Source: Acinetobacter sp. NIPH 2699 (lineage in GTDB: Bacteria; Pseudomonadota; Gammaproteobacteria; Pseudomonadales; Moraxellaceae). From it: DNA of 40,926 bases. Under the pieces are notes generated by a model. The model worked only from the letters and a program-made list of their open reading frames with translations. It searched no databases and was not told the DNA's origin. Where the stretch lies: the NCBI RefSeq assembly GCF_022549355.1, contig NZ_JAKZGL010000021.1, positions 1 through 40,926 of the forward strand, given 5' to 3'. Positions within the stretch are counted from its first letter, which is position 1, and each line of letters begins with the position of its first letter. Position numbers and translations under genes: made by a program. Below, one piece after another: positions 1-10,132 of the stretch.

Positions 1-184
1 CCAAATCCTTGTTTATCAACAAGTTTTTATCCGCATCACCGCCGATGGATGTGCATTCTACAGCATTTCACACACCACGCAACCCCATTTCTCATTATTC
101 CCTTCCGCTTGTTCCTTTTTTCTACAAAATCCATCGGTTTGCTGCTTTTATCGGCATAAATATGGACTTTTATCCCCTAAACCA

Positions 185-207
185 CAAAAAAAAGCCCCGA
201 AGGACTT
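185..207 (-). terminator. Rho-independent terminator of the betT-like gene
   Basis: Read on the minus strand this is a 6-bp stem (AAGTCC paired with GGGCTT, including one G-U pair) closed by a TTCG tetraloop and followed directly by a run of eight T. It lies about 30 bases after the stop of the BCCT transporter gene. Confidence 0.85.
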
Positions 208-234
208 TCTTTTATCATTACTTTCTACATTCTA

Positions 235-2202
235 TTAGCTTCTGACAACATTCAGAAAGTATAAGTGGCGTTCGTATTGATCAATAATGTCTTGAATCAA
301 GTCTTCCTGTGTCCAATCCATGACATCATAGTTTTGCCCACCTTCTCTCAGTGAAACTTCTGCCTGAAAATAATTAGCATCATCCGTATCAGCACGCCCA
401 AGCATAAAGCTTGGCGGTACTGTTTCACGTGAGACGACGATATAAATAAAGTTGATTTCATGATGATGATCGACACGCAATTGCAGACCTTGTGCGACCT
501 CTTGAATATCCACCTCTAAATGACGGCGTTTAAATTCACGCTGAATACTTTGGAATGCTTGCAATACATGAGTCTGAATATATTGATTAACTTCAATTTC
601 AGTATGTGGGTAGTGCATAATCAAGCCTAAACGTTGTTGCCAACTACGCGGGTTATGAATTGCTCTTGGCGTGGTTCGTGCCTCCTGAATCGCCTGCATT
701 TTAGTTACATCCAACTTCAACGCTTTCAGTAGCCCCCAACTCATGATCAACATGATAAAAGTAAAGGGCAAAGCACTCATAATGACGGCTGACTGCAAGG
801 CAGACAAACCACCCACCAGCAATAAGATAATGGCTAATACTGCCATCATCATGGTCCAAAATAATCGTTGCCATGTTGGCGAGTTTTCTGTTTTAGCCGT
901 GAGATAATCCGTGACTAAGCCACCAGAGTCGGCAGAAGTCACAAAAAAGAGGATGACCAAGACCGTCGCAAGTAAACTCATGACTGTGGCAAAAGGTAAA
1001 TGATGCAAAAACTCAAAAAGTGCAACGGAAGAGTCCTGTTGTACCGCCTGAATCAAGGTAGTATTACCTTCCTGCATAATGCTAAATAGCGCCGCATTTC
1101 CCAAGAAACCCATCCAGATCAAGGTAAATCCTGTTGGAATCAACATCACACCAACAATAAATTCTCGAACGGTACGCCCTCGTGATACACGAGCAATAAA
1201 CATCCCCACAAATGGTGACCATGAAATCCACCATGCCCAGTACATTATCGTCCAACCACCAATCCAGCCACTTGGCTGATAAGCGTAGAGATTAAAGGTC
1301 ATGCTAAATAGGTTGGAAATGTATGAGCCTGCATTTTGAATGGTAGTTTGCAGTAAATAGATACTTGGCCCAGCAATGAATACAAACGCTAGTAGGATCA
1401 GTGCCAAGACCAAGTTGAGCTCAGATAATCGTTTAATCCCTTTATCCAAACCAAGAAAGACCGATAATGATGCCAATGCACTGACAAAGATGATCAGAAT
1501 CACTTGTACATGATTACTTTGTTCAATCCCAAAGAGATAGTGTAGACCTGAGTTAATCTGCGTCACACCGAAACCAAGTGATGTCGCAACACCAAATACC
1601 GTCCCGATGGTCGCAAAAGTATCGATGCCATCACCGATAGGTCCATAAATCTTTTTACCAATGATGGGATATAAAGCTGAACGCGTTTTTAAAGGTAAAT
1701 TATGTCTATAAGCAAAGTAAGCCAGTGATAAACCAACCACAGCATAAATCGCCCAAGCATGCAGTCCCCAGTGGAAAAAAGTAATTCTCAGTGACTGTTG
1801 TGCTGCGGCAACAGTTTCAGGATCGCCACTGGGCGGATTGACATAATGCATGACAGGTTCTGCCACACCAAAGAACATGAGGCCAATCCCCATCCCAGCA
1901 GTAAACAGCATGGCAAACCATGAACCATTGCTATATTCAGGTTGGCTATGATCAGGGCCAAGTTTAATTTTGCCACTAGCAGAGCAAGCAATATAAATCA
2001 GTAAAATCAGAAAGACCGCAACCGATAACACATAAAACCAGCTAAAAGAATCTGTAATCCATTGTTTTAACTGCTGTGTCATAAATTCGAATGAATTCGG
2101 TGCAATAACGACGATTGCCAAAAAAATGGCAATAATCATCACCGAACTCAAAAACACATTCGGATTCACATTCGCAAACGGCGAAGATGGCTTGGAAGGC
2201 AT
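235..2202 (-). CDS. betT: BCCT-family choline/betaine transporter, BetT type
   Basis: Secondary transporter of the betaine/choline/carnitine family in the inner membrane, importing choline or a related quaternary amine for osmoprotection. The 655-residue protein carries the family hallmarks GMGIGLMFFGVAEP near residue 105 and the WAWWISWSPFVGMFIARVSRGRT block near residue 325, with about 12 membrane segments. From about residue 510 a cytosolic C-terminal domain follows, ending in MDWTQEDLIQDIIDQYERHL. This matches the long BetT class (E. coli BetT is 677 residues) rather than short BCCT carriers. The ATG has a GGGGGA ribosome site. No betI, betB or betA is next to it, so it is a stand-alone transporter. 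Substrate is inferred from the family. Confidence 0.9.
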   Translation of the reverse strand: MPSKPSSPFANVNPNVFLSSVMIIAIFLAIVVIAPNSFEFMTQQLKQWITDSFSWFYVLSVAVFLILLIYIACSASGKIKLGPDHSQPEYSNGSWFAMLFTAGMGIGLMFFGVAEPVMHYVNPPSGDPETVAAAQQSLRITFFHWGLHAWAIYAVVGLSLAYFAYRHNLPLKTRSALYPIIGKKIYGPIGDGIDTFATIGTVFGVATSLGFGVTQINSGLHYLFGIEQSNHVQVILIIFVSALASLSVFLGLDKGIKRLSELNLVLALILLAFVFIAGPSIYLLQTTIQNAGSYISNLFSMTFNLYAYQPSGWIGGWTIMYWAWWISWSPFVGMFIARVSRGRTVREFIVGVMLIPTGFTLIWMGFLGNAALFSIMQEGNTTLIQAVQQDSSVALFEFLHHLPFATVMSLLATVLVILFFVTSADSGGLVTDYLTAKTENSPTWQRLFWTMMMAVLAIILLLVGGLSALQSAVIMSALPFTFIMLIMSWGLLKALKLDVTKMQAIQEARTTPRAIHNPRSWQQRLGLIMHYPHTEIEVNQYIQTHVLQAFQSIQREFKRRHLEVDIQEVAQGLQLRVDHHHEINFIYIVVSRETVPPSFMLGRADTDDANYFQAEVSLREGGQNYDVMDWTQEDLIQDIIDQYERHLYFLNVVRS

Positions 2203-2256
2203 AGTTCCCCCATGTTTTTTTAATGATAATGAAAGACCCTACTGGTCAAATAAGAC

Positions 2257-2271
2257 ATTCACATTGTGAAT
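2257..2271. promoter_or_regulatory. Perfect inverted repeat upstream of the BCCT gene
   Basis: ATTCACATTGTGAAT has two perfect 7-base arms around one central base. It lies 55 bases upstream of the transporter start, in the 251-bp gap between that gene and the TetR gene. It has the size and symmetry of a repressor operator. The binding protein is unknown; the neighbouring TetR regulator is one possibility. Confidence 0.45.
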
Positions 2272-2453
2272 AAAAGCAAGTTCAGAAAACGTAAAACTCG
2301 ATTCTGATTATAAAAAATATGAAAAATAACGCAGTTGTAATGCTGTAACAAGGTTCCTTTTTTGTCTAGATCACTTGGATCAAAACCACATCACCATAAT
2401 ATTGCTATGTTATTTTCCTCAGTGCTGCTATCACTGCAACTGGATTTATAGCA

Positions 2454-3050
2454 TTATTTTGCATCCAAAAAAGAAACGATCATCTTAGACAGTTCTTGTT
2501 GTAGTCGTTGTTCTTCGATCAAAAAAGTATTCTTACTGACATAACGCATCATGGTAAATAAGGTACTGTTAATAATCACAAAAGATTTGTGTTTTAAGGT
2601 CTCAAAATCCCAGTGTGGATAGTAACGCCCAAATAAATACATCCCGATTTCTAAAAAGTGTTGCTCCAAAACTTGTGCCGCTTCCGAATCACTATAGGCA
2701 TGCCAATTCTTTAAGATTTCAATAAAAAAACCTTGATCTGATTTTAAAGATTCAAAGCCAAATGCAATGCTTAATGTGATGATGTCTTGAATAGTCTCCT
2801 GCTGTTGCAAGGTGACTAGCTGTTTTAATGCCTGTCCTAGGTTCTCACTTTTACGTAACAGCAGTTCAGCAATAATCTGTTCTTTATTCTCAAAGTATTG
2901 ATAAATTGATCCGACACTGACGCCTGATTTTTCAGAGATTTTTGGCGTGGTGACATGTAATACGCCATATGCTGAAATGCATTTTTGCGTCCCCTCCAAA
3001 ATACTTTCCACAATCATTTTGGCACGTTGTTGCTGTGGTCGTTTTCTCAT
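2454..3050 (-). CDS. TetR/AcrR family transcriptional regulator
   Basis: DNA-binding repressor of the TetR family, about 198 residues. The N-terminal helix-turn-helix is clear (TTPKISEKSGVSVGSIYQYFENKEQIIAEL, residues about 36-65 from the chosen start) and is followed by a helical ligand/dimer domain. I chose the ATG at 3050 because it follows a TTGAGG ribosome site; the longer frame to 3062 would start with TTG inside that site. The gene is divergent from the MpaB-like gene with an 85-bp gap that holds a palindrome, so it probably controls that gene and itself. It does not resemble BetI, so control of the downstream transporter is less likely. The inducer is unknown. Confidence 0.88.
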   Translation of the reverse strand: MRKRPQQQRAKMIVESILEGTQKCISAYGVLHVTTPKISEKSGVSVGSIYQYFENKEQIIAELLLRKSENLGQALKQLVTLQQQETIQDIITLSIAFGFESLKSDQGFFIEILKNWHAYSDSEAAQVLEQHFLEIGMYLFGRYYPHWDFETLKHKSFVIINSTLFTMMRYVSKNTFLIEEQRLQQELSKMIVSFLDAK

Positions 3051-3082
3051 TCTCAACCTCAAGTTAAATGCGAATTGAATGC

Positions 3083-3094
3083 GAATATTTATTC
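3083..3094. promoter_or_regulatory. Candidate TetR operator in the divergent promoter
   Basis: GAATATTTATTC (perfect 5-base arms around TT) sits between the TetR start (3050) and the MpaB-like start (3136). A second copy of the left half, TGCGAATT/TGCGAATA, lies just upstream at about 3069-3087. Position and symmetry fit an operator controlling both divergent genes. Confidence 0.45.
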
Positions 3095-3135
3095 ATATTA
3101 AGCTTTGATTAAATAACAATCAAAGGCGTTATGCA

Positions 3136-4344
3136 ATGCAAAGTATTTTTAGACCAAAACGTTTGGCTCCCTTTCAGGAAATGACGCAGTCAAATATGAA
3201 AACTAGAATTTTAAGTTATATCACTAATCAAACAGTCCAACCGAGTTATGCAGAATATCTCGCGCTCAACACGGCTCTACAAAGTGGTGATGAACCGATG
3301 GATCAAGTGCTGCGCTGGGTGATGCTCAATCCGAAACAGCACAAGAAGTATTTTGAAACGGCGTTATATCAAGGTTTAGATCAGTTGCCGCATGACATTC
3401 CAGAACTGACTGCATTTTTTAATTTGGTGCAACAAACGCCGAGTTGGTATGAGCAAAGTAAAATAGATGCAGCACTCAAATTTACCTATCGCTTAGGCGC
3501 CAATAATGGTTTCATTTTAAGAGATTTATCCTTGATGACGGGTTATATGTATCCGGGATTTAATCAACCATTGCTACTCACAGGCGCATTAAATAAGCAA
3601 GCAGGAACACGTTTGGCTGAAACCACCAAATGGTGGATCGACATTACTGAACAAGATGGCTTTGAGCGCTTTGGTAAAGGTTTCACCTCAACAATCTATG
3701 TCCGTTTCATTCATTCGCTGGTTCGTCATCAACTACAAAAATCGGAGAAATGGAATGCTGAGACGTGGGGAGTACCCATTAATCAATACGACCAAGCCAT
3801 GACCAATATCGCGTTTAGCGGTGTGGTTTTGATTGGCATTCGTGCGCTCGGCATTTTCCCCAAGCCGCAAGAAGTAGAAAGTTTTCTGCATTTTTGGAAA
3901 TATGCAGGTTGGCTGATGGGGATTGATGAAAAATGGCTAGTGGATAAAGAATCAGATGGCTGGAAGCTGATCTATTGGATGCAATTCGCCCATCCGCAAT
4001 CGGATGCAAGTAGCATTTCACTTGGTTCAAGTCTTTCTAAAGAACCATTTGAACGGCAATATCGTTATCTAGGCACTTTTCAACAAAAGCTGGCTTATCG
4101 ACAACATTTAGAAATGACCCAATTTTTTATTGGACGTAAAAAGATGCAACGTTTAGGACTACCTCCTCGATTCGCACCTTGGTTTGCTTATTATCTGCTG
4201 CTACGCAATTTGGCACTGTATACAGGTGCAAGATATCTTCCCACATTGAATGATTTTTTAGAGCGCAATGGTCGACACTTGCAAAAATCTGGCTTGTCTT
4301 TGTACCAGAAGCAATCACAACAGCTCGCCAGTATGCACCAATAA
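3136..4344 (+). CDS. MpaB-type oxygenase family protein (DUF2236)
   Basis: A 402-residue, mostly helical soluble protein that I assign to the DUF2236 / MpaB family, named after latex-clearing protein and mycophenolic-acid oxygenase relatives. Family features seen: GFTSTIYVRFIHSLVRHQL (about residues 183-201), with the arginine/histidine heme-binding pattern, then GVPINQYDQAMTNIAFSGVVLIGIRALG and the W-x-YAGWLMGIDE block. The true substrate is unknown; family members are often encoded beside TetR regulators, as here. The start at 3136 is preceded by AAAGG at a suitable distance; an internal ATG at 3181 is possible. A shared terminator separates it from convergent actP. Confidence 0.75.
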   Translation: MQSIFRPKRLAPFQEMTQSNMKTRILSYITNQTVQPSYAEYLALNTALQSGDEPMDQVLRWVMLNPKQHKKYFETALYQGLDQLPHDIPELTAFFNLVQQTPSWYEQSKIDAALKFTYRLGANNGFILRDLSLMTGYMYPGFNQPLLLTGALNKQAGTRLAETTKWWIDITEQDGFERFGKGFTSTIYVRFIHSLVRHQLQKSEKWNAETWGVPINQYDQAMTNIAFSGVVLIGIRALGIFPKPQEVESFLHFWKYAGWLMGIDEKWLVDKESDGWKLIYWMQFAHPQSDASSISLGSSLSKEPFERQYRYLGTFQQKLAYRQHLEMTQFFIGRKKMQRLGLPPRFAPWFAYYLLLRNLALYTGARYLPTLNDFLERNGRHLQKSGLSLYQKQSQQLASMHQ

Positions 4345-4350
4345 GCATAT

Positions 4351-4382
4351 AAAAAAGCCCTCAATATTGTGAGGGCTTTTTA
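4351..4382. terminator. Bidirectional rho-independent terminator
   Basis: A GCCCTCA / TGAGGGC stem with a 6-base loop, flanked by six A on the left and a T run on the right, lies between the convergent MpaB-like gene and actP. It can terminate transcripts from both sides. Confidence 0.9.
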
Positions 4383-4401
4383 TTTTTACAATCCGTTTTG
4401 A

Positions 4402-6117
4402 TTAGTGATCGGAAGCACCTGTAGCACCGACACCCGTCATTGAACGAACATACTGCGCATCAAATGCTTTACGGTCTTTTTCAGCACGTGCTGATTTATC
4501 CGTTACAGAGAAGAACCAACAGCAGAAGAATGATAATGGCATTGCAAATAATGCTGGGCCATTAAATGGGTTTGGCGCAGTTTCAGCAATGCCCAAAGTA
4601 TCCACCCAAACCGCTTTAGAAAGGATGATCAAGCTAACAGCACCGACCAAACCAACCAAACAGCCAATCACTGCACCACGTGTGGTCAAACCTTTCCAGA
4701 ACATTGATAACACAAGAATTGGGAAGTTTGCGCAACACGCAACAGAGAATGCCAATCCAACCATAAACGCTACGTTTTGTTTTTCAAACAAAATACCCAA
4801 GATCATTGCAAAAATGGCTAAACCTAAAGTTGCAATTTTTGACATACGCAACTCAGATGCAGGCGTGGTTTTACCTTTTTTAAACACGTTTGCATACAAG
4901 TCATGTGAAATCGCAGAGGCACCTGACAGCGTCAAACCAGCAACCACCGCAAGGATCGTTGCAAAGGCCACAGCCGAAATGAAGCCCATGAATAAATCGC
5001 CACCAACCGCATCACTCAGATGCACCGCAGCCATGTTATTCCCACCCACCAACTCTAACTTGCCAGTTACAGCCATTTTCGCAAGATCAAGGAATTGTGG
5101 GTTGTTTGCAACAAATAAGATTGCACCGAAACCAATGATGAAGGTTAAAAGATAGAAGTAACCAATAAAGCCTGTCGCTACCACAACCGATTTACGTGCT
5201 TCTTTTGCATCTTTCACCGTGAAGAAACGCATAAGAATGTGTGGTAAACCTGCTGTACCAAACATCAAGGCCAAACCAAGTGAAACCGCATCAATTGGAT
5301 TCGCAGTGAGTGTCCCTGGTCCCATAATTCTGAGTGCTTCATCCCAACTTAAATGGTGTGCTTGACTATAAACCTCGATCGCCTGATTGAACATATTGGT
5401 AAAGCTAAAACCAACTGCTTTCATCACCATAAAGGCCATGAAGGTTGCACCGCTGAGTAACATCACCGCCTTAATGATTTGTACCCATGTGGTGGCTAAC
5501 ATTCCACCAAACATGACATAGGCCATCATCAATAGACCCACAATTACCACAGCAAGATTATAGTTCAAACCAAATAACAGTTTGATTAACTGACCTGCAC
5601 CCACCATTTGAGCAATCAGATAGAATGCCACCACCACCAATGAGCTAATCGCTGCCAAAGTACGGACTGGCTTTTCTTCCAAGCGGAATGAAACCACATC
5701 AGATAGATTATATTTACCTAAGTTACGTAAACGTTCAGCCACCAAGAATAAAACAATTGGCCAGCCAACCATGAAGCCTAATGAGTACAACAGACCGTCA
5801 AAGCCTGACATAAATACCAAGGCAGAAATACCCAAGAATGATGCCGCGGACATATAGTCACCGGCAATAGCTAAACCATTTTGGAAGCCACTAATGCCTC
5901 CGCCTGCGGTATAAAAATCTTGCGTAGATTGCGTTTTTTTAGCGGCCCATTTGGTGATCAACAAGGTTAAACCGACAAAAATCATAAACATGATGATTGC
6001 ATGCCAGTTGGTTGCTTGTTGCTCTGCTGCACCTAAATCAGGTCCTGCAAGTGCGATACTTGAACAACACATGCTGGTCAGTGCCAAGAGTGTCGCTTTA
6101 AATGATGTCCCTTTCAT
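4402..6117 (-). CDS. actP: Cation/acetate symporter ActP
   Basis: Sodium:solute symporter that imports acetate and other short carboxylates across the inner membrane. The protein (571 residues from the chosen ATG) matches E. coli ActP closely along its length: a signal-like N-terminus ending SSIALAG, then [66 protein letters not shown] and [36 protein letters not shown] chose the ATG at 6117 because it follows an AAGGGAAG ribosome site and starts one base after the yjcH stop (TGA G ATG); the longer open frame to 6219 overlaps yjcH and lacks support. It is the second gene of a yjcH-actP operon, opposite a CrbS-like sensor kinase. Confidence 0.95.
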   Translation of the reverse strand: MKGTSFKATLLALTSMCCSSIALAGPDLGAAEQQATNWHAIIMFMIFVGLTLLITKWAAKKTQSTQDFYTAGGGISGFQNGLAIAGDYMSAASFLGISALVFMSGFDGLLYSLGFMVGWPIVLFLVAERLRNLGKYNLSDVVSFRLEEKPVRTLAAISSLVVVAFYLIAQMVGAGQLIKLLFGLNYNLAVVIVGLLMMAYVMFGGMLATTWVQIIKAVMLLSGATFMAFMVMKAVGFSFTNMFNQAIEVYSQAHHLSWDEALRIMGPGTLTANPIDAVSLGLALMFGTAGLPHILMRFFTVKDAKEARKSVVVATGFIGYFYLLTFIIGFGAILFVANNPQFLDLAKMAVTGKLELVGGNNMAAVHLSDAVGGDLFMGFISAVAFATILAVVAGLTLSGASAISHDLYANVFKKGKTTPASELRMSKIATLGLAIFAMILGILFEKQNVAFMVGLAFSVACCANFPILVLSMFWKGLTTRGAVIGCLVGLVGAVSLIILSKAVWVDTLGIAETAPNPFNGPALFAMPLSFFCCWFFSVTDKSARAEKDRKAFDAQYVRSMTGVGATGASDH

Positions 6118-6118
6118 C

Positions 6119-6451
6119 TCAGTGCTTCCCTTTTTCATGTGCAATCGCCTCAACTTCCTTGAGAGCCTCTTCATTGAGTTGGTCAAGCTTATTATTGGCA
6201 ATGTAGGAATACACACCACATAATAAAAAGGACAACACGATAATGCTTAAACCGAGGGGAATGCCCCAAGTGGTTACTCCACCACTAAAGGAGCTTGATA
6301 AGAACTCTTTGTTGTAGCCAACCAAAAGCATAAAACCAACATAGATAAACAACATGATTGCTGTTAATGTCCAACTTAATATGCTTTTCCTTCTCACCAT
6401 TTCTTTAAATTTCGGATTTTGTAGAATCTGCTCTACTTGTGAATCATCCAT
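6119..6451 (-). CDS. yjcH: DUF485 membrane protein YjcH
   Basis: Small inner-membrane protein of about 110 residues with two hydrophobic segments ([23 protein letters not shown] and a second near [19 protein letters not shown]). DUF485 proteins are usually encoded just before actP; in E. coli yjcH lies in the acs-yjcH-actP operon. Its molecular job is not established. The ATG at 6451 was chosen because it follows a TAAGGAG ribosome site and begins [15 protein letters not shown], the usual family start. The gene runs into actP with a single spacer base, indicating translational coupling. acs itself is not in this window. Confidence 0.9.
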   Translation of the reverse strand: MDDSQVEQILQNPKFKEMVRRKSILSWTLTAIMLFIYVGFMLLVGYNKEFLSSSFSGGVTTWGIPLGLSIIVLSFLLCGVYSYIANNKLDQLNEEALKEVEAIAHEKGKH

Positions 6452-6613
6452 AACCAACTCCTTATTTTTGTGTCCAACCATGGACCCCTTTTTCTCTATG
6501 GGATTCTTCACTATCCAACTTAGCAAGTTTATGATGATGCCGTAACTTAGACTTTGGTCGCTACGAGCAAGTCTGTACGCATCTCAATGCCCGCTCTTCG
6601 GGTATGATAAAAA

Positions 6614-9600
6614 ATGGAATTCGATCACGTGAGCACGATGAACAGTTGGCTTATTCTTGGAGTACTTGCGCTTTATATCGCGCTGTTATTTGGCTGTGCA
6701 TTTTTTGGAGAAAAACATGCCAGTCGACTCAGTGCGCGCGGTCGAATGCTGCTGTTCAGCCTAACCTTAGGCGTATATTGCTCATCTTGGACATTTTATG
6801 GAGCAACGGGCGCAGCGGTTCGTGACGGCGTATTGTTCTTACCTATTTATCTAGGGCCATTACTGTTTCTTTGGTTTGGTTATGATATTTGGAAACGCTT
6901 AGGACGCATTCGCCAGTACCATTCCATTTCATCCATTGCCGATTTTTTTGCTGCACGTTATGGCAAAAGTGGCAGTTTGGCCGCACTTGTGACCATTTTG
7001 GCTGTGATTGCGATTGTGCCCTATCTGGCACTCCAGTTACACGCGATTGCGCTGAGTGCTGCGGTGATTCTGGATCAAAATTCAAATATACACACCACGA
7101 CCAATAGCGTTTTGATGTTGACTGCTCTACTTGCCATTTTGGCGATGATATTTGGAACACGACATATTGCGAATACCGAACAACACGGTGGTCTGATGCT
7201 TGCAGTCGCATTTGAGTCCTTCGTAAAACTCTTTGCTTTACTCTGCGTTGCAGGATTTTTCTTATTACAATCACCAGATAATATTAAACAAGTCAATAAT
7301 GACATTTCCCAGCATTTTTATAATTTACAACAGTTCGGTGTACCTGAAACCTTTTGGGTTCAAACCTTACTCGCGGCACTTGCCATGATCTGTTTACCTC
7401 GCCAATTTCACGTTGCTGTGGTTGAACTGCGTGATGAAAAGCATATTCGTGGCGCACGGCATTGGTTTGCGGTTTATTTAATCTTGACCATCATCGCAAT
7501 CATTCCAATTGCCAGTTGGGCATTGCATGCACTGCCTGAATCACTCGGTACATACGATATTGCCGTTTTAGCCCTCCCACTGAGCTATCAACAAGACTGG
7601 TTGGCTTTATTGGCATTTTTAGGTGGTTTTTCTGCTTCAACTGGCATGCTATTGGTTTCATCGGTTGCACTTTCGATCATGCTCAGCAATGACTTGATCA
7701 TGCCTGCGCTATGGCGCTTCAAAATTATTTCTCGACATGACCGACAGTTGCCCAAAGTCCTGAAGCTGACACGGCGGATCAGTATCCTGAGTGTAATGTT
7801 ACTGGGTTTCTTATTTTTTAGTTTTTTCAATGATATTAATCAGCTTTCGGTGTTCGGTCTTCTGGCATTTAGTGCCGTGGCACAGTTCTCACCCGCCCTG
7901 ATTGGTGGTTTATATTGGCGTGGGGCAAGCCGTCAAGGGGTTTATGTCGGTCTGATTGTCGGTTTTGTGATGTGGAGTTATACCCTACTTTTCCCGACCT
8001 TGCTGCGGAGCTTGCCTGAACACTATCAGAACTTTGCACAGCACATTCTGTTATTTGGGCCATTTGACATTCATAGCTTACGTCCAGAAGCGTTACTCGG
8101 TTTTGAATCCTTTGCACCACTGACGCATGGTGTACTTTGGTCTTTGGGTCTCAACCTTGTTTTATATATCTGGATCTCTCGTCTTTATCGCCCCAGTGTC
8201 GCAGAACAGATTCAGGCTGAAAGCTTTTTTTATTATGAAAGCAAACCGCTACCTTCTACTCAATCTACGGCTGATCTGACAGATTTACATCAAAATGCGG
8301 CTCGTCTGAAAGTTGGCGATTTGCTGGCTTTGGCGAAGCGAGTGACTGGTGAAAAACCGACGCGCCAAGCCTTTCAACAATTCTGTGAACAAAATCATGT
8401 GATTTTAAATGAAAACCATATGGCCAATGGCATGTGGTGGCGCTTTACTGAACAGTATCTCGCAGGGACTATTGGAGCAGCTTCTGCACGTACATTGCTA
8501 ACCACCGCCATGATCAATAATGGCTTAGCCTTGGGGCAAGTCGCCAACATTTTGGACCAAGCCTCACAATGGCAACGTTTTAATCAAAACCTACTCATGA
8601 CCATGATTGACCATATGACCCAAGGCGTGAGTGTGGTGGATAAAAATATGTGTTTGGTGGCATGGAATAATCAATATCTAAAACTGTTTGATTATCCTAA
8701 AGATCTGGTCTATGTCGGCTGTCCAATTGCCGATCTGATTCGCTATAACGCTGAACGTGGTGAATGTGGACCAGGTTCAGTTGAAGAGCATGTACGGAAA
8801 CGGATTCACTGGATGAAAGTCGGTAGCGCACATGAGTTTGAACGTATTCGTAAAGATGGTGTGGTCATCCAAATGCGTGGCAATCCAATCAGAGGAGGTG
8901 GTTTTGTCACGACTTTTGCAGATATCACCGCTTTCCGTACCAATGAAGCCGTGTTAGAAGAACGCGTCCACGATCGCACCCAACAGCTCGCAGATGCGCT
9001 CACTGAACAACAATTGGCACTGCAACAAGCCGATAAAGCCAATCAGTCCAAAAGTCGTTTCCTTGCTGCAGCCAGCCATGATTTATTACAGCCCATGCAT
9101 GCCGCACGATTGTTCAGTACCGCATTAGAACAAAGCATCCACTCGACTGAAGACCAACAAACCTTACAACAACTTGATCGTGCACTATACGGCGCAGAAA
9201 GCATGCTATCCGCCCTGTTAGATATCGCACGTCTGGAAGGTGGAAGCATTCAGCCAAAACGTCAAGCCTATGCTCTACATGACCTATTGAATGACCTCGA
9301 ATTACAATTCAAATCCATTGCCGCCCAAAGAAATATTCAGCTCAACGTCCATGACACCAAGTTTTGGGTCGATACCGACCCGCAATGGATGCGACGTATT
9401 ATTCAAAATTTTGTCAGCAATGCGCTACGCTATACCGCACAGGGTCGCGTTGTGGTCGGTGTGTTACGCTCAGCACAACGCCCAAATCATATTCGGATTG
9501 GGGTCTGGGATACAGGCCCGGGAATTGATGAACAACAACGGCTTAAACTATTTCAAGAATTCGAACGCTGTGGACATACATCACCTTGGGGAGAACAAGG

Positions 9601-10132
9601 GCTTGGACTCGGCTTGGCAATTGTGCAACGTATGACTCACTTACTCGACTTTCCTGTGCATGTTTATTCCGAGCTGGGCAAAGGTTCCTGCTTTATGATT
9701 GAAGTGCCGTTGACCGAAGCCATAAAAACACATGCACCAGCCACACACACCATCGCGCTACAGCATACCGCCTATAAAGTCCTGTGTTTAGACAATGATG
9801 AAACCATTTTGGAAGGGATGCGAACCTTACTCAACAAGTGGGGCTATCAAATTTTCACAGCGAGCGAACCTGAAGAGGCGCTAAAACTCATAGCGCAACA
9901 TGATATTCAGGTCTGGTTGATTGATCAGCATTTAAATCACGATCAACGTGGTTTGGATTTTATTGAACAACATCGACCTGTACATGTTCCTGTGGCACTG
10001 ATCACCGCAGATTCTGATCCTGAATTGCCACAACAACTGAAAAAACAGAACATTGTGCTGCTCAAGAAACCACTCAAACCCGCAGGTCTACGTGCATGGT
10101 TGTCAGGTTTAAAAATCATGCCGATGGAATAG
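6614..10132 (+). CDS. SSF-domain hybrid sensor histidine kinase/response regulator (CrbS/MxtR-like)
   Basis: A 1172-residue inner-membrane hybrid kinase. In order: a sodium/solute-symporter domain with about 13 membrane segments (1-540), a linker, a PAS domain (about 664-770, TQGVSVVDKN...WNNQYLKLF), a coiled coil, a HisKA domain with phospho-acceptor H822 (AAASHDLLQP), an ATPase domain (N box QNFVSNALRYT, GVWDTGPGID, GLGLGLAIV) and a receiver domain with D1104 (VWLIDQHL) and K in LKKPLKP. This is the layout of CrbS (Vibrio) and MxtR (Pseudomonas), which control acs/actP and the acetate switch. Position opposite yjcH-actP supports acetate or metabolite sensing. The start is uncertain: GTG 6629 or ATG 6638 (MNSWLILG) may be the real one. 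The stop codon overlaps a repeat element. Confidence 0.92.
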   Translation: MEFDHVSTMNSWLILGVLALYIALLFGCAFFGEKHASRLSARGRMLLFSLTLGVYCSSWTFYGATGAAVRDGVLFLPIYLGPLLFLWFGYDIWKRLGRIRQYHSISSIADFFAARYGKSGSLAALVTILAVIAIVPYLALQLHAIALSAAVILDQNSNIHTTTNSVLMLTALLAILAMIFGTRHIANTEQHGGLMLAVAFESFVKLFALLCVAGFFLLQSPDNIKQVNNDISQHFYNLQQFGVPETFWVQTLLAALAMICLPRQFHVAVVELRDEKHIRGARHWFAVYLILTIIAIIPIASWALHALPESLGTYDIAVLALPLSYQQDWLALLAFLGGFSASTGMLLVSSVALSIMLSNDLIMPALWRFKIISRHDRQLPKVLKLTRRISILSVMLLGFLFFSFFNDINQLSVFGLLAFSAVAQFSPALIGGLYWRGASRQGVYVGLIVGFVMWSYTLLFPTLLRSLPEHYQNFAQHILLFGPFDIHSLRPEALLGFESFAPLTHGVLWSLGLNLVLYIWISRLYRPSVAEQIQAESFFYYESKPLPSTQSTADLTDLHQNAARLKVGDLLALAKRVTGEKPTRQAFQQFCEQNHVILNENHMANGMWWRFTEQYLAGTIGAASARTLLTTAMINNGLALGQVANILDQASQWQRFNQNLLMTMIDHMTQGVSVVDKNMCLVAWNNQYLKLFDYPKDLVYVGCPIADLIRYNAERGECGPGSVEEHVRKRIHWMKVGSAHEFERIRKDGVVIQMRGNPIRGGGFVTTFADITAFRTNEAVLEERVHDRTQQLADALTEQQLALQQADKANQSKSRFLAAASHDLLQPMHAARLFSTALEQSIHSTEDQQTLQQLDRALYGAESMLSALLDIARLEGGSIQPKRQAYALHDLLNDLELQFKSIAAQRNIQLNVHDTKFWVDTDPQWMRRIIQNFVSNALRYTAQGRVVVGVLRSAQRPNHIRIGVWDTGPGIDEQQRLKLFQEFERCGHTSPWGEQGLGLGLAIVQRMTHLLDFPVHVYSELGKGSCFMIEVPLTEAIKTHAPATHTIALQHTAYKVLCLDNDETILEGMRTLLNKWGYQIFTASEPEEALKLIAQHDIQVWLIDQHLNHDQRGLDFIEQHRPVHVPVALITADSDPELPQQLKKQNIVLLKKPLKPAGLRAWLSGLKIMPME

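Noticed and set aside
9..245. 78-residue plus-strand frame at the window start
   Set aside because: No ribosome site, unusual composition, and it runs through the betT terminator.
2454..3050. TetR gene as betI
   Set aside because: Its helix-turn-helix and length do not resemble BetI, and betBA are absent.
4589..5155. 188-residue frame opposite actP
   Set aside because: A shadow of the strongly conserved actP gene; composition is an antisense artefact.
6117..6219. Longer N-terminus for ActP
   Set aside because: It would overlap yjcH by about 100 bases; the ATG at 6117 has a ribosome site and opens on the signal peptide.
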